Below are positions 47,330-59,880 of a stretch of 64,000 bases of DNA, piece by piece. Position numbers and translations under genes: made by a program. This stretch comes from Timema cristinae (lineage: Eukaryota; Arthropoda; Insecta; Phasmatodea; Timematidae): contig JBCFYV010002255.1 of NCBI GenBank assembly GCA_039000515.1, positions 45,884,831 through 45,948,830 on the forward strand, written 5' to 3'. Position 1 is the stretch's first letter; each line of letters opens with the position of its first letter. The notes beneath the pieces were generated by a model that saw only the letters and a program-made list of their open reading frames with translations, was not told where the DNA came from and ran no database searches.

Positions 47330-47935
47330 ATTCAACAAAAGGAAGTGATAACTATAGGAGCTAACAAAATGTATACAAGAGGACACTGATGGAGCTGTTT
47401 TGGATTCTCTGCCACCCAATATCAAAAATTCTGTTTGTTGACAACACAAAATTTCAAAATGTGCTTCGTCAGTCATAAGCAGACCGTTCTCTAAAAACTT
47501 CCTCATCCATAATCCAGAAGAAATGTTCTGTCAAATTCTGACGAGTGGCTAAATCCTGAATATTTAGCTCTTGAACAGCCACTATTTTGTATGAATGAAA
47601 GCTTAGATCCCTATGCAATATTCTCACTGGCTTCGCACAAACATGTTTAAGGCTATGGTTTGCTTCCTGGCTTAACGCTGTGGACTCCGAGCAGAAAGCT
47701 GTTCTCACACTTTCAATACTCTTCGATGTTTGTACTGTTGGAATAGCACTTCACTGCAGAAGTCTATCTGCTCAAAGTTCTGTAGCCACAGGTTTATCAT
47801 GGGAACCAAACCATGATGAGGGATATTGAAGTGAGTGCCAAATAACCACTGTACAGTGATAATGGAGTCACCATTCTTGAAATATGTTTGTACGATGAAA
47901 TGACGACATTGCAGTCTACCGCTCCTTGCTTACTA
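47330..47935 (-). pseudogene. DUF4817/DDE transposase relic
   Basis: Decayed transposase of a family common in arthropod genomes. Minus strand in order: FIVQTYFKNGDSIITVQ and FGTHFNIPHHG (the N-terminal helix-turn-helix), IESVRTAFC, a segment ending VRILHRDLSFHSYKIVAVQEL, then after a frameshift NGLLMTDEAHFEIL, which holds the first catalytic aspartate of the DDE core. The rest of the catalytic domain (the VNKQN and VTVWCA region) is reduced to fragments near 47,400. Frameshifts and stops preclude function. No terminal repeats were identified. Confidence 0.8.
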
Positions 47936-50900
47936 TGGCCCCACTCCAACCTAAGCGCAGTCACCATAATAATGAGAGTTGAAAGAGGTCAGGTTTCTCT
48001 GACCCAACCTGTACTTGGGTCATTCCATGTCATTTCATTCAATATTCAAAGGAAATTTAACCCACCATTTTAAATTTTAATACAATTTGGTACAAAGTAT
48101 ATTTTAGTGGGTTACTGATATTTAAAATTTTTCAAGACAAGCTAACAAACAGTTTTAAAGTCAAGGAGGTCCAAATATAATCTAAATACACCTAAAAAGC
48201 TTCCACAGCAATAGTGTTCAAAGTTGCCAGTGTGACATAAAATATTTTATATCTCTAGAAATAGAAAAGATACAGTGTTTTAAATAAAAAATTCTGTTGT
48301 GAATTTGTTCAAAATATGATTTTAAAATACACTTAAAATAAGAATTCGCAGACAATTTCCAATAAAAATACAATTAATATAAATTAATGATATATCAAAG
48401 AAAGCAGAGGTGAAACCCCACTAATCCTTTTTTTTAAGGTAGAAAATTTAAATTTGTCAGGAATGTAGAGGGATAACTTCAAATAACCACACATACATTT
48501 TAAATATTAGTTATTTCCTAGGAAGCTGATGATATAGGAGGGCTCAAATTTATAAAATAAAAGACTAAACTAATAAATCTTCGAGTGTTAGACGATTGAC
48601 ATTAATGAGGCGGGTATAAGGACCAACTCAAACAGTACCAAGGCCTGAATTCTTAAATTTCAAAATGAAGGAGTGGAAAATAAGGAGAGATGGTCACCTC
48701 AAAATGTTTCCAAAGCTATATAAATATAATTTTTGTAGAGGTAGAAACTTGAAATATCACTATGTAATCTAATAGACCTATCCGGATAGCTGAATGATGT
48801 CTAAACAAATGGAATTTCAAAATTGAAACCCAGGAAATGGTAGCGCTTAAAATGTATACAATCAATATAGAACACTCTTTTCGATGAAGTTAGGTTGAAA
48901 TTAGGTAAGTATGTAAAATATAATCTAAAATCTAAAATAACCAAAGAAGTCTTAAAATTTCAAATTGGAACTGTGGGAGTTAAGGAGGGTGAGGGGGAGA
49001 ATGAAAATGAGAGTAAATTGCCATCTTTCCAAAAGAAAATTTACTTTTATGCATGAAAGAAAGTTTAAATTTGCCAAGTTGATAAAAAGGACCACCCCAC
49101 ATAGCCATGACTCTCTTTGGTAAAATGTGATGCTCTTTTTTCAAACATGTTTATACGACCATGCTTGGGTAAAGTTTGCGTTTTAAATGGAGTGTGTCAG
49201 CCGCCCTTTGATTGTGCTCATTTGTGGTTTGTGATTGCCATGGTTAGCTTAGGATTGCACATGAAGGAACTATCAAAATTATGACCAATAAAGCAAAAAT
49301 ACTATAGCTAAATACATCAAAGCTTGATCTAGTACATTATGAAATCAAAGGGACCAGAATCTTATGAAATATATCAATGTCCAAATTTGTTAGACACATA
49401 TTTAACCAAATTTCCGTTAAATATCATTTCTGTATTGATTTTTTGATGATAGTGATCACAATGTTAGTTTCAAACCTGTCTAGAATACATAAACAGAACA
49501 TTTTGAAGTTATACTTCTTTAGGCGCATTATGAAAAAATGATGAGAGTGAAATTTTAAGATGCGCGTGCATCACTGTAACACAAAAGTAACAGGTTGAAG
49601 TTAAACCGCTCACTAAGTCTCGAAAAAAAAAAAGCTACCAACAAAATAGAAATAGAACCTCTGTTAGTCGCGCCTGTTGGTACGCTCGTCGCCTCTGATC
49701 ACTGTTTTCATATACATAATATTTATCCACATGTTTCTAGTTTCTACATTCACAACACGTGTTTTAGTTTCATACAAGTGCGAATTATATATGTGCTAAT
49801 AAATTATATTCAGTAGTGATTTAAATTGAATATTTTGATTAATATTATTTACTATTCGTAAATATTAGTGAAAAAAATTGTGCTTATAGACTTTTTCAAG
49901 TGCTACAATATAATTGAGGTAAACTATCCGTATGTATTTTTTAATGATGCCAAAGAAGTATAACTTCTCACACACCCATTTTTTTTTTACACTTAAGTAG
50001 ATAAATTCTATACAAAACACTTAATAACTGTAGCTGTGATTAAAACAATACTTGGGAATAGTTAAGAGTATTTTTTTCACATACTTTGTGTTGTCAACAA
50101 TTTTACTCACTTTACTAAACTCTAATTTGTGATATTAATTTTTTTTAAGGGAGTCTGCAATTATCAATTTTATGAAAATATTGTTCTATTATAGTAAAAA
50201 AAGCTTTTATAAAAAGACTTTTCAGTGTAAAAAAGTATATATATATATATTTCTATTACCCCTTACTAAAATTAAGAGATATTTAATTTTCCATACAAAT
50301 ACGAGAAGGTGTTGGAGGAGTGTAATTGGACAAAACATTAATAATATTTTTTTGTTGTGTAGACATAAAAGTGTGTTCATGGAGATAAGCTTCATTTTCA
50401 GACTTATTTTATTATAAACTGATTTAAAACAGATTTTTTTTAACTCTTATTGCACATCAGTGTAAAATAATATTGAATATAATTATTCCAGTGTTTAAAA
50501 TAAGGAGATATTACCGATACCAAATATATACTTAGGAAACTCTTTTCATTGTATTTTCTATGCATTTAAATTTTATTTTATTTTATAAAGTAGCATATCA
50601 CTTGTATATTTTCTTTGTGCACCCTTACTTCCTGTTACAGCTATCAGTATATTTACTCCAAAGGATTAGGAATGAGTAAGGTACGATTTATTTTTGGTAA
50701 ATTTGTCCATATTTGCGTTGAAGAAGAATTGTAAGCATTATAGGAAAAAAACACTCTCAGTACAACTGGTCGGGATTCAAACACCAATATCCCAGTTCAG
50801 TCTGATGAAAAAGTGAATCCTAAAGAATGTGATCGCAGAAGCTGGTCACAAAATATTTAATAATTAATTTACAAATGCATTTCTAAGAATGTGTGTCGGT

Positions 50901-51164
50901 TCAAACACTGACATTGTATATTTGAGTCCAACCCTCTCCACTGTTAAATGAAAGGGGGTGAGGCGGTGTAAGGGATGACCGCTACCTGGACTATTGTACT
51001 TGGAAAGATGGACAGTAACTCTTAGCTGATCTTTCCCATGAGGAACATTTTGAAAGTGAGTTGTTTCAAAGAATTCCCACTTGGAAGCGCTGTTATCACT
51101 GGATATTTTAAGTTTTACCTGACTCGAGGTGTGTATCTGTTATTTCCTTGTCTGTGGGTTACAG
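47936..51164. other. unassigned intron b sequence with a SINE scrap
   Basis: AT-rich. At about 50,739-50,810 the words CTCTCAGTACAACTGGTCGG and ATTCAAACACCAATATCCCA are a minus-strand SINE B-box region similar to that at 38,614-38,864. No gene is recognised elsewhere. Confidence 0.4.
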
Positions 51165-52275
51165 CCCATTTAGTGAAAGATGCGAGTGGTAATCTGGCAG
51201 TAGACACTAAAAATGTTTTGAGTAAATGGGACAACCAGTTCACGACTATTTTGAATATTAATGAAGGATCCCAATTGGCTGAGTATTAGTGAAGTCAAAG
51301 AAGCTGTTAGGAAGGTAAAGAACAATAAATCTCCAGGTTTAAATGCAATACCAGCAGAGTTAATAAAGGGAAGTGGTGAACTATTATTAGAAATTCATAA
51401 ATTGCTATGTACCATATGAACCTATGAGATGGAATGGAAGGAAACCATAATAATAGCCATTTTCAGAAACGGAGATAAAACAGAGTGATAGAGGTATCTC
51501 ACTGCTACCAACATGCTACACAATTTTATCTTACATTATTTTAATGAGATTGACGCCATATGCAGAATAAATAATTGGGGTTCATCATGTGGATTTTGAC
51601 GAAATAGATGGATCAGATTTTTACTATTCGGTAAATATTAGAAAGAAAAATGAGAATACAACATGACGATTCATCAATTATAAATAGATTTTGAACAAGC
51701 CTATGATTCAGTTAAAAGAAACATAATGTGAAATATCTGTTGTCAATTTAATTGAGGTATGTTTGACTGATACACTTGGCAGGGTACATGTTGGATGTCA
51801 CTTATCAGATACTTTCCAAGTACGTTATAGTTTGAAACAAGGAGATTCACTTTTTTACCTAGCCTTAAAGTGTGCTATTAGGGTAATGCCAGAGAGTAGG
51901 GAAGGGTTGACATTAAACAGTATAATGCAGCCATTAGGAGACAGATGATTTAGCTGTGTTGGGCAAAAGTAAGGAAGCTATAGCAATAAATGCAGACATT
52001 TTACAAGAGGCCAACAACAAAATAGGTTTATAAGGCAACGCTGAAAATACATAGTATGTGATCACACATAGAACATGGAGGATGATAATTTAGAGATTAC
52101 TTTGAGCAACATGTCATTTTACAAGGTTAATGAGTTTAAATATTATTACTAAGAACACCTTTAACTAGCAATAATGGTATTATTTTGTAAATCTGAAGAA
52201 GAATACAGTTGGGAAATGCATGCTGTTACTCAGTAAGCTGTCATCTTGTCATCTGCCCAGGAATGTAAAACTTAG

Positions 52276-52312
<37 letters not shown>

Positions 52313-52940
52313 GCACCGCGTCTTACTACCCGTTCAGGTTATACGCACTTACGCTAATGTGTAATAGTAGGGTGATTGTGAGACGAAATGAAGGACCTAC
52401 AGTTTTTTAACATGGAATCCGAACCGCGGTGGAGGCCTGGCATTCCCCACATTCACAAGTTGTGATTAATACACGTCTTGTCAGAGGTGAAGGAAGGGTT
52501 TGGCAGTCGGATAAATCTGTGCCAGGACCGAAAAACTTAGAATATACCTTATAATGTTACTGGTTTTCTATATGGGTGTGAGAAAAACTTCAAGGTGTTC
52601 AAAACAAGGTGCTTAGAAAGATATTTGTTCCAAAAAAGAATGAGGCTACTGGGGAGTGGAAGAGTTTACATAATAATGAGTTACATAAACTATAGTCATC
52701 ACAAAACTTTTTAGTATAATAAAGTATTTTAGATTACGGTGAACAGGACATTCAGCGTGAATGAGAGAAACTAAAACCGTGTTCAGGGCATTGACTGGCA
52801 AACCCAATGGGAAGAGACCATTGGGAAGATCTAGATGCAGATGGGAGGAATGCATTAGAATACATGGTTTAAGGCGCTATTCTTGCAGTAGATTAGACTG
52901 TCGATGACAAGGCAATCCAAGTTTTAATCTCGGTGATCAT
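51165..52940 (+). pseudogene. non-LTR retrotransposon reverse transcriptase relic
   Basis: Plus-strand frames give LVKDASGNLAVDTKNVL and NQFTTILNINEGS (pre-RT linker), VKNNKSPGLNAIPAELIKGS, FRNGDKTE, a WGSSCGF block, IDFEQAYDSVKRNIM (catalytic block A), and a LKQGDSLFYLALKCAIR-type block B. A LGDDLAVLGKSKEA-type segment takes the place of the YADD motif. After an inserted SINE, the terminal GKPNGKRPLGRSRCRWEECI DNA-binding motif follows. Stops and frameshifts occur throughout. It belongs to the endonuclease-reverse transcriptase type (RTE-like); the clade is not certain. It is on the strand opposite to the 36.7-42.2 kb relic. Confidence 0.85.
52277..52531 (-). mobile_element. 5'-truncated SINE inside the RT relic
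   Basis: A TTA-repeat tail (52,278-52,312) and the SINE body up to GTGCCAGGACCG; it stops just before the B box, so it is 5'-truncated. AAAACTTAGA at 52,267-52,276 and 52,532-52,541 is the target duplication, and RT-relic sequence continues on both sides. Confidence 0.92.
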
Positions 52941-53114
52941 GTGTACCAAGGGTGTACTTTCCAAAATAGTTTTCAACTTTCCCTCCACACAAATGCAGGA
53001 ACACTTCATATAAATATAACTTATTAGTGAGTGAGGTAATATAAAGAGCATAACTAACTACATACTGATAGTTAAAGTAATAAAAGTGAATCAAGAGTAA
53101 ATGACAGGACGTAC

Positions 53115-53333
53115 TTGATGTTAGTGTTAGAATGGTGCAGCAGCTGTAAGACAAGTGGCATAGCTTGGTTGAGCACTTGTAGTGTACCACTGTTGTGCTG
53201 GAGCAAGGTTTCCACACACTCACACACTAATGCTGCATTCATACTTTCTGACAGCTTTTCTTTACAAGCAACTAAAGTTTCTTGCAGTAGTTGTCCAATT
53301 ATAGGATCAGGTGACTTTGAGTGGCGCAATAAT
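53115..53333 (-). CDS. AP4E1: AP-4 complex epsilon subunit, exon b (trunk)
   Basis: A 219-nt exon between acceptor TCTTCATTTTCAG and donor ATCAA|GTACGT. Its first base completes the arginine codon of exon a (SIFR-LLRHSKSPDPIIGQLL). The peptide contains ESMNAALVCECVETLL, equivalent to the conserved NAILFECVHTVYSI helix of adaptins, and ends SNTNIK, equivalent to SPKINLK. It leaves a split lysine codon completed by exon c. The exon was read from sequence and splice signals only; both phases agree with its neighbours. Confidence 0.92.
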
Positions 53334-54002
53334 CTGAAAATGAAGAGAAAAACAGTACTCGTTTAAACAACATTACAAGTTAGATTTTAAAAACTGTTGA
53401 AAACTAATAGGGAAAAGTACACAAAGAGGACGGAGTTCTTAATATTCATATTGTTCAAATAAACTTATTATAAATTTTTAACTATGAGAAGAATTAGAAC
53501 TGGACCAATATATTAGAAATGTTAGGGAAATAATATAGACTTAGATAATGCTTGATAATACAGATAAATGAAATACAACAATTGAATATAATAAAAGTGA
53601 TGGTTAATGCGTCACACACCATATTTAATTAAAGTCAAAGCATTAGATAAAACATACAATGATATGAGTATAAAAGTTAAGCAAATAGTGTGTTGTTATA
53701 TAAACGATTGGCATATTTGACAATAAAACGTAAGTCAGGAGAATGATAAAATTGATGTACACAGTAGTAAATTAAAAAAATAGACGTTACTAACCAAAAA
53801 CAACCTTAAGACTAAAATTTAATAAAATACAAGATGTATATGAATAAAAATGGATTAACTCACTGTTAAAGTAAATTACAGGTTCGAATGAAAGTTTAAG
53901 CCAATTTTAAATCTAAAAATAGAATTAAATTGAATAAAGTGTAACACAAATAAAAAGGACTAACAAAATGCTGAATGTAAACGGTCTAAAAAGAATTAAG
54001 AT
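53334..54002. other. AP4E1 intron a, unassigned part
   Basis: AT-rich, nothing recognised up to the LTR start at 54,003. Confidence 0.5.
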
Positions 54003-55646
54003 TGTAACAATACAATCTTCGTATTGTTAATTGCTACCCCACCCAACCTGATTCTACACGCTTCATCACGTATAACATACTACCCGCTCCTTAATAACTC
54101 CGACGTAACCTATAATAGTACTATTCACTATTATAGCCCAATGCAGCCCAACCATCACACATCAAATAAACGTTCTTTATTCATCCAATATTGTCTGTCT
54201 ACAAAACGAGTTGTTCGTCACGTACCTTGAATCTCCAAGCTGACATCACTAGAATCCTGCCAAGTCAAAACGGCCCGGCTGGGTCGCGGACGACTACAAG
54301 AAATGTCCAAAGCTGTAACCGGCCCGAGAAAAACATGATGACTAAATGACGTTCCTGAGGGTCAAGCTGACAAATCATATCTGTGCAGTGTTGCCACCTG
54401 GGGAAGACCATGGCGACCGTCTCCTAGCAACAGACGCTTCCAACGGCTGTCGGGAGAGGTCAACTTCAAATATTCATGTTTTGCTGCAATGCGTCGGCTG
54501 ACGGCCAATCAGAGACCAGGAAGAAAGAAGAGACTGATGTATAATGACGTAATGCCTGTGGTTACGTGACTGGCTTGAATACGAACTTTCCCCCCCTTGT
54601 TTTGTGTGCTAGATTCAGAAAGAGTATATATAAGAGTATGTAAAATGTATAGGGACAGAGCATTGCCAGGGGGCATTGCTGACAGATCATTGCAATATAT
54701 CGTTGCAACAGAGCATTGTATGACAGCGTTACGTGTATGGAGGTCCTGGAGGAGGGACCAGGGAGTTTGGACCGATTGGTATCATTAAATTTCATTTATA
54801 GATACAGAATCATAGGAATCAGGGTCATGAAGGATGGACCGAGAAATTCATTCGTTTAATAGAGATAAACTTTTTTATTTGCTTATTATGTATCAGGGTC
54901 ATGAAGGATAGACCGGGAAATTTAATTTGTTTAATATAAATAGACTCTTTTTATTTGCATGTTAGGTATCAATGTATCAGGGTCATGGAGGTTAGACCAG
55001 GCTGTAGCTATGCTTTCAATATTATTAAACTGTTTTCTAGGATATTAGGCGTGTCGGGAATGAAACCCGTATTTATAATTTGGCGTGTCTCTAGTCAACG
55101 CAATGGGGCGATTGCGCCAGGCTTTAGCTTTGTTTACTCTTCAAATATTGTTTAGGTGTCAGTATGATTGTCATACGTTGCAAATTGTTAGAGTTAGTTA
55201 TCAACACTTTGTTGGTATACGCTATTTTTAGCGTTTTATTCTGTGTCCATTTTATTTTATCGATTTATACTTTGAGTTAATGTAAATTGATGGACTTAAG
55301 ATTTCATTGAATATAATTGTTAATTAAAATTATTACCTTAAATTTTGTTGGAAAAATTTGGTGTATGTTTATTATACTATCATTCTGTAATATGATAGCA
55401 AAGACCGTAAGTCAAGTTTAAGAAGTTAGTTTTCAAGATGCAATGTTTTCTTTATGGATAGTAGCTACTAGGAAGTTTGAATTAAGGCCATTATCCTCTT
55501 GTCTATTTGGTTTTTTGAAGATGATTAAAGTATTCCTGATTTAAAATATTTGCTCTTTAATTTGTTGATGATATTTCATGTATGCACACCCCCCCTTTCC
55601 CGTAGTTTTAAGGGCCTTTCCTACAGGGACAGTGGAGGGTGTTGCA
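54003..55646 (+). mobile_element. solo LTR, copy 2
   Basis: Homologous to 44,026-45,829: starts TGTAACAATACAATCTTC, ends GAGGGTGTTGCA. The flanks AGAT and AAAT differ at one of four positions, so the duplication is only probable. A TATA-like GTATATATAAGAG is followed by four GGTCATGAAGGATGG-type subrepeats (near 54,739, 54,823, 54,897 and 54,979), versus two in copy 1. It lacks the SINE of copy 1. Confidence 0.76.
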
Positions 55647-56961
55647 AAATGAATTGAAACTTGAAAAAACAAATTAACATGAATTGTAAACATAATTGAA
55701 AAAAGTTAGTTGGAAGATAGTCAAATGATGTTGATTGATACAAGTGAGGTAAACCAGGCAGGTTACATAACATCAATGGAAAAGTTAGAGAGGCGAAGCC
55801 TAGTTATAAAATAAACAAAAGTGTAAGAGTTAAATGAGAAAAATATTAAGCTACTTATTAATTACTTAAGATTACATGAAAATCAAGGAGCATCGTAGAA
55901 CCAATTATCTAAGTCTTGTCATAAGGATTAAACTTCCCTTACTCCTTTTTAATGTTTCTGTAATGATGTTGTTTACAGTTGCTCTATTATCCCGACTTGC
56001 TATAAAGTAATGTTAAATTGAGAAAGGAAAGACATGAAGTGAAAACGAGCAGACTTACTCCGAATAGGTGTTGAGACACGATGAGAACTAACAATGGTTG
56101 CAGACTGAAATGTGTGGAGTGTTGCAGATGTAATATAAAGGGAAGAGAGCAATGCAGCCAACCTAATTGGGAATGTAAATAGTGTAAATATTAGACAAAA
56201 AAGAAAAGTGTGTATGGGATGAACGGATTAAGGAGGAAAAATGGTCTAAGTCTTCTCGGCTCCGGCTCGGATGCCACTTTCATTTTATTTCTTGCGTGTA
56301 ATTCCAACTGTCTTCTACCCTCCTCATTTCTCTCTCCCCATCATTCCTTCCCCAACTCCTTCTCAAACCCTGCCACTCGTTTCCCATATGCCTTTCTGGG
56401 TCTTCCTCAAACTTGTATTTTTCTTCTGTTGAGCACCCTAGTAGTTGTGGTGTATAAATTACTTTGATCAAATGGACCAAATTGAGAATTGAAAATACTA
56501 ATGGGGCCACATTACATAAAATTCAATATTGTCACTATCTTCTAGCAAAAAAAAAAAAAAAGAGAGAGATTAAGTAAAATGTTATGACTTACCCTCTATT
56601 TTTCCCCATAACTTTCTATAAGTGATGAGAGTTTGAGTGTTCGTGTTGGGTGTTTGTTTTTTCATGAAAGAAAACCAACGTTCTCATTCTAACATCACAC
56701 ATTTTCTGTGTGAAAATTTAATAAATTTGTGAAGCAATTTATGGGAAGCTACTTGAATAAAAATTGTGTGCAACAATCTCATTTGTTAGTACCAGAACTG
56801 ATCAATTTTCATGTAATGAGAAAAACAGGGCTGCAATATATGTCTGTCTTCAAAAGTTCCACAGGCCGCATAAAAGCATTTTGACATGTCTGCTCTAGAT
56901 GTTTAGTCTACTGAAGACGGCTGTAAATGTGTTGAATCAAAAATAATTAATGATAAAATAC
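55647..56961. other. AP4E1 intron a, unassigned
   Basis: No gene or element recognised; an A run lies near 56,547. Opposing open frames at 56,210-56,510 show no known domain. Confidence 0.4.
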
Positions 56962-57095
56962 CTGAATATAGAAATCTGCATCCAGGGGGCAGTAAGGCCT
57001 TTGTAGGTGAAGTCTGTAGGGAGTTTCTTCTCCATAATCTGCCGGTGGATGCCAACCAACGCTGGAGTCAGCTCAGACAGGATGTCTGGAGAGTT
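56962..57095 (-). CDS. AP4E1: AP-4 complex epsilon subunit, exon a (first visible; trunk)
   Basis: A 134-nt exon between acceptor ATCATTCTAG and donor TTCAG|GTATTT, starting in phase 0. The peptide NSPDILSELTPALVGIHRQI, then MEKKLPTDFTYKGLTAPWMQ and ISIFR, aligns without gaps to vertebrate AP4E1, including GGKLPVEFNYH and the diagnostic VPAPWLQIQLLRILG motif; AP-1 gamma has a different motif here. AP-4 is a heterotetramer that sorts cargo at the trans-Golgi network, with epsilon and beta as its large subunits. Exons for the N-terminal trunk are not found between here and 64 kb, so the gene is partial in this window. Confidence 0.93.
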
Positions 57096-58345
57096 CTAGA
57101 ATGATCATAGCACCTCGGCTCAAAAGAAATACCTCCCTACCTTTCTGACTATCTTATCATGAAGATACAAGATATATCTCTACTAGTATGACTATGTCAT
57201 CATGAAGACACAAGATATATCTCTCTACCAGTCTTACCAACGCATCCTGAAGCCACCATAACTTCCGCAAGGTAAGGTATGGGTGTGAGTTATGAGGGAT
57301 TTGTATTGTTCCCATACTACCCGCACAACAGGAGTGTACAACTGTTTGCTTTAACTAATCAATGGTGGAATGCAAGGTGTCATCAACCACCCCCCTTAAC
57401 ACAATTTTATCAATAAGCCTATACATTATAGTGAAGAATAATGCTTGAAAAACTACTTCTGAGACATACTAATAACTTATGCAGCTATTTTTAAACTAGT
57501 CTAGTAGGCTATTGATTTTTAAAAAAAACATGACTCTAAAACATTTGAGGTCACAAATGCAATAGTTATTAGATCCCAAAATAGAAATTTTAATTTGCAA
57601 AGGAACTTTAAAAAAAAAAAACATATTTGCACAGTAAGCACATTTATTTTAAAGAACACACATGTTTGAAAAATAGAAAACATAATGTTTAGATGACAAT
57701 GTTAGTTTTTTATTAGTCTGTCTATATCGGGTTCAATGTGGAACAGATCAATTCGTAAGTTTCCCTCCAAATGTTCATCAGTTAGACGGGAACAACCTCA
57801 TGATTTGATTTGCTTCACAGTCACAGTTCACAGTCCATGAGCCAAACCCCAAAAACCCTAATTTGTAACACCTTTAGTGCCAAGTGCTTCTTTTTTTACA
57901 GTCGTTATACATATATCAAGAATATATGTGATAGCAATGCCTATATATTTAAAAAGTTTGTTTAAAAGACATGCTTTTTTTCATGTAAAAATAGATTTCT
58001 CCTCATTTTATTTGTAAAACGTATCTAAATCAAAAAACGTTTGGAATAAATAGTGTAGTTAACATTTAAAATTTCTCCCAAAAATGTATTTTGTATTTTT
58101 CTTGTCATTGTAATCGCTAAGCCATTATTTTCAGTGAGTGTCACAAGTGGTCACTGGCAGCAGTGGTTTTACTCATAACAGCAATGTTCCTATTAATACA
58201 GATTTTGAATAAGGACAATTGTCCTCTGTTGTCCTGCTGACAGTGATTGTGTGTACCTCTAGTGAGTTGTTTGGAATGTACTAATATTATGTTAACAAAT
58301 TAAATGAAGGACCATCATGAGTAATAAACATTCTTTGTGGTTTAT
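57096..58345. other. unassigned sequence with a 43-bp duplication
   Basis: At 57,147-57,233 two diverged copies of a 43-bp unit (GACTATCTTATCATGAAGAT, then ACAAGATATATCTCT) lie in tandem. Otherwise AT-rich, no gene recognised. It is probably the intron upstream of exon a. Confidence 0.45.
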
Positions 58346-58530
58346 TTAGCACCACATCTTAACATATGTACCAATTACAGTAAAGTGAGTTAAATATGAG
58401 AAAGGGTAAACTTAGAGGAAGTGTACCTTCATTTGTGTGAAAAACCATTTTGGAGAAACCACTCTGAGTACAATCGACCTTGATTTGAGCCCCTGATCTC
58501 CCTGTCATTGGCCGTCTTGTCTAACACGAA
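58346..58530 (-). mobile_element. decayed SINE
   Basis: Tail-proximal TAGCACCACATCTTA, a body word AAAACCATTTTGGAGAAACC and a decayed B-box region (TTGATTTGAGCCCCTGATCT) resemble the SINE subfamily at 17,925-18,146. Head poorly preserved. Confidence 0.6.
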
Positions 58531-59406
58531 GCACGTCTTTATGTTATTATAACAAAAGATGTAGTATTTTGTTTGTCTTTCCGTCAAGTCTACATAGACC
58601 TTGTGTTTTGTGATTATTTAACATATTATATTGCTATAGGTTATTATACTCTTTGTAGGAAATGAATAGAGTACAGGATGATTTACTTAACAATAATTTT
58701 CATGGCGAGAACATCTAAAACAAGTTTAAAACTCTAAGGCTAGAACCAAGTTCCATGAAAGAGAGACTAAACAATATTTTAAAACATTCAAAGACCTATT
58801 TAAGACCCAGAAGGTGAAGCAAAGGACAAAGATTGAAATACTTTCAAAGAGCTGATCGTACTCTGTTGCTCACATAGTGACATGGAACCTAGTCACTTGC
58901 TACAGATGACGAACTGTTAGGAAACCTAACAAAGCACAACTTGAAAGAGAATTGGAAAATAATGTTCAGCTAGCAGAAGATATTCTGGAGCAATCAGCAT
59001 GTTTGATTTCCTGTCTGGCCATGGAGCATAGAATTAAAGTTAATCACATGACGGTTGGTGATATTGCTGACTTAGCTCTTAATTGAGTATTATTTTAAGG
59101 ATCAGACAGCACAAGCATATATATTGGTTTTGAGGAGTTCTGAGACATATCTATCAAAGCAGCCAAAAGTATAATCAGAGGTCAAACAACTCCACTTTAT
59201 CTCCAAATTCTTTCCGCCAAACACAAGGTTAAACAATACAGCAGTTTTCTCAAAAACAATGGAAACAAAACTCAGCTTATCAACTTTTTTGTATAATACT
59301 GCAGTCAGGAGTCAGTAAGAAAAAGGTTAAACAAAAGAGCACCTAGTAGTAGTAGCTACAGTAAGACTTACTTGATGTCCATGAAGTGGGAGAAGTGAAA
59401 TAGTTT
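58531..59406. other. unassigned; may contain unreadable upstream parts of the next relic
   Basis: No continuous frame. The position and some peptide scraps suggest it once belonged to the FEN/XPG-like relic that follows, but no motif is clear. Confidence 0.3.
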
Positions 59407-59880
59407 CAAGAAGAAGCTGATATTCCATGCTGCCCAAGTGCCAAGTTTGTTCAGTGCTATAATCTTGTGTTATGAAGACAATGATGCTCTGATACTAGGC
59501 TCGGTCTTCTCTTCACCAGAAGTGTGTATCACAGTCTCAATAATGATTTTTAGACATAAATAAAATGGCAAACGCTTTGGGTCAGATGTGTGTAATTCCT
59601 TACTTGGTTTGCACGCCTTTACTGGGTGTGATACTGCAAGTTCTTTAACTGGAAAAGGCAAAACTGATGATAGTGTAAATAAGGAATACCAACAAACATT
59701 TCAACAAATGGAAAGTGAATGGGCAGTTTCAGATGAAATGTTCAACAAACTGCAGACATTTGTCTGTCTAGTAAATGGAAAAAAACATGAAGCGAAGAAA
59801 ATAAACAAGGTGAAGTTGCATCTCATGTGAAGACTATCAAGCCAATTACACAACTGGCGTTTGGAAAATCTGCTTAAGAA
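59407..59880 (+). pseudogene. second relic of the FEN/XPG-like multicopy gene
   Basis: Readable pieces in order: QEEADI (59,407), YEDNDALILGSVF, GKRFGSDVCNSLLGLHAFTG followed by CDTASSLTGKGKTDD, then MESEWAVSDEMFNKLQTFVC and LVNGKKHEAKKINKVKL. The EEAD, D-x-D and GCDT motifs are the acidic positions that in flap endonucleases bind metal. This relic keeps the GCDT block that the 12-kb copy lacks. The frame is broken by stops and at least two frameshifts. The sequence is different enough from the 12-kb copy to be another subfamily. Confidence 0.72.

Noticed and set aside
57240..57290. Minus-strand segment ending GCGTTG|GTAAGA as the exon before exon a
   Set aside because: Phase 0 reading WWLQDAL does not match the family, and no acceptor lies at a suitable distance.
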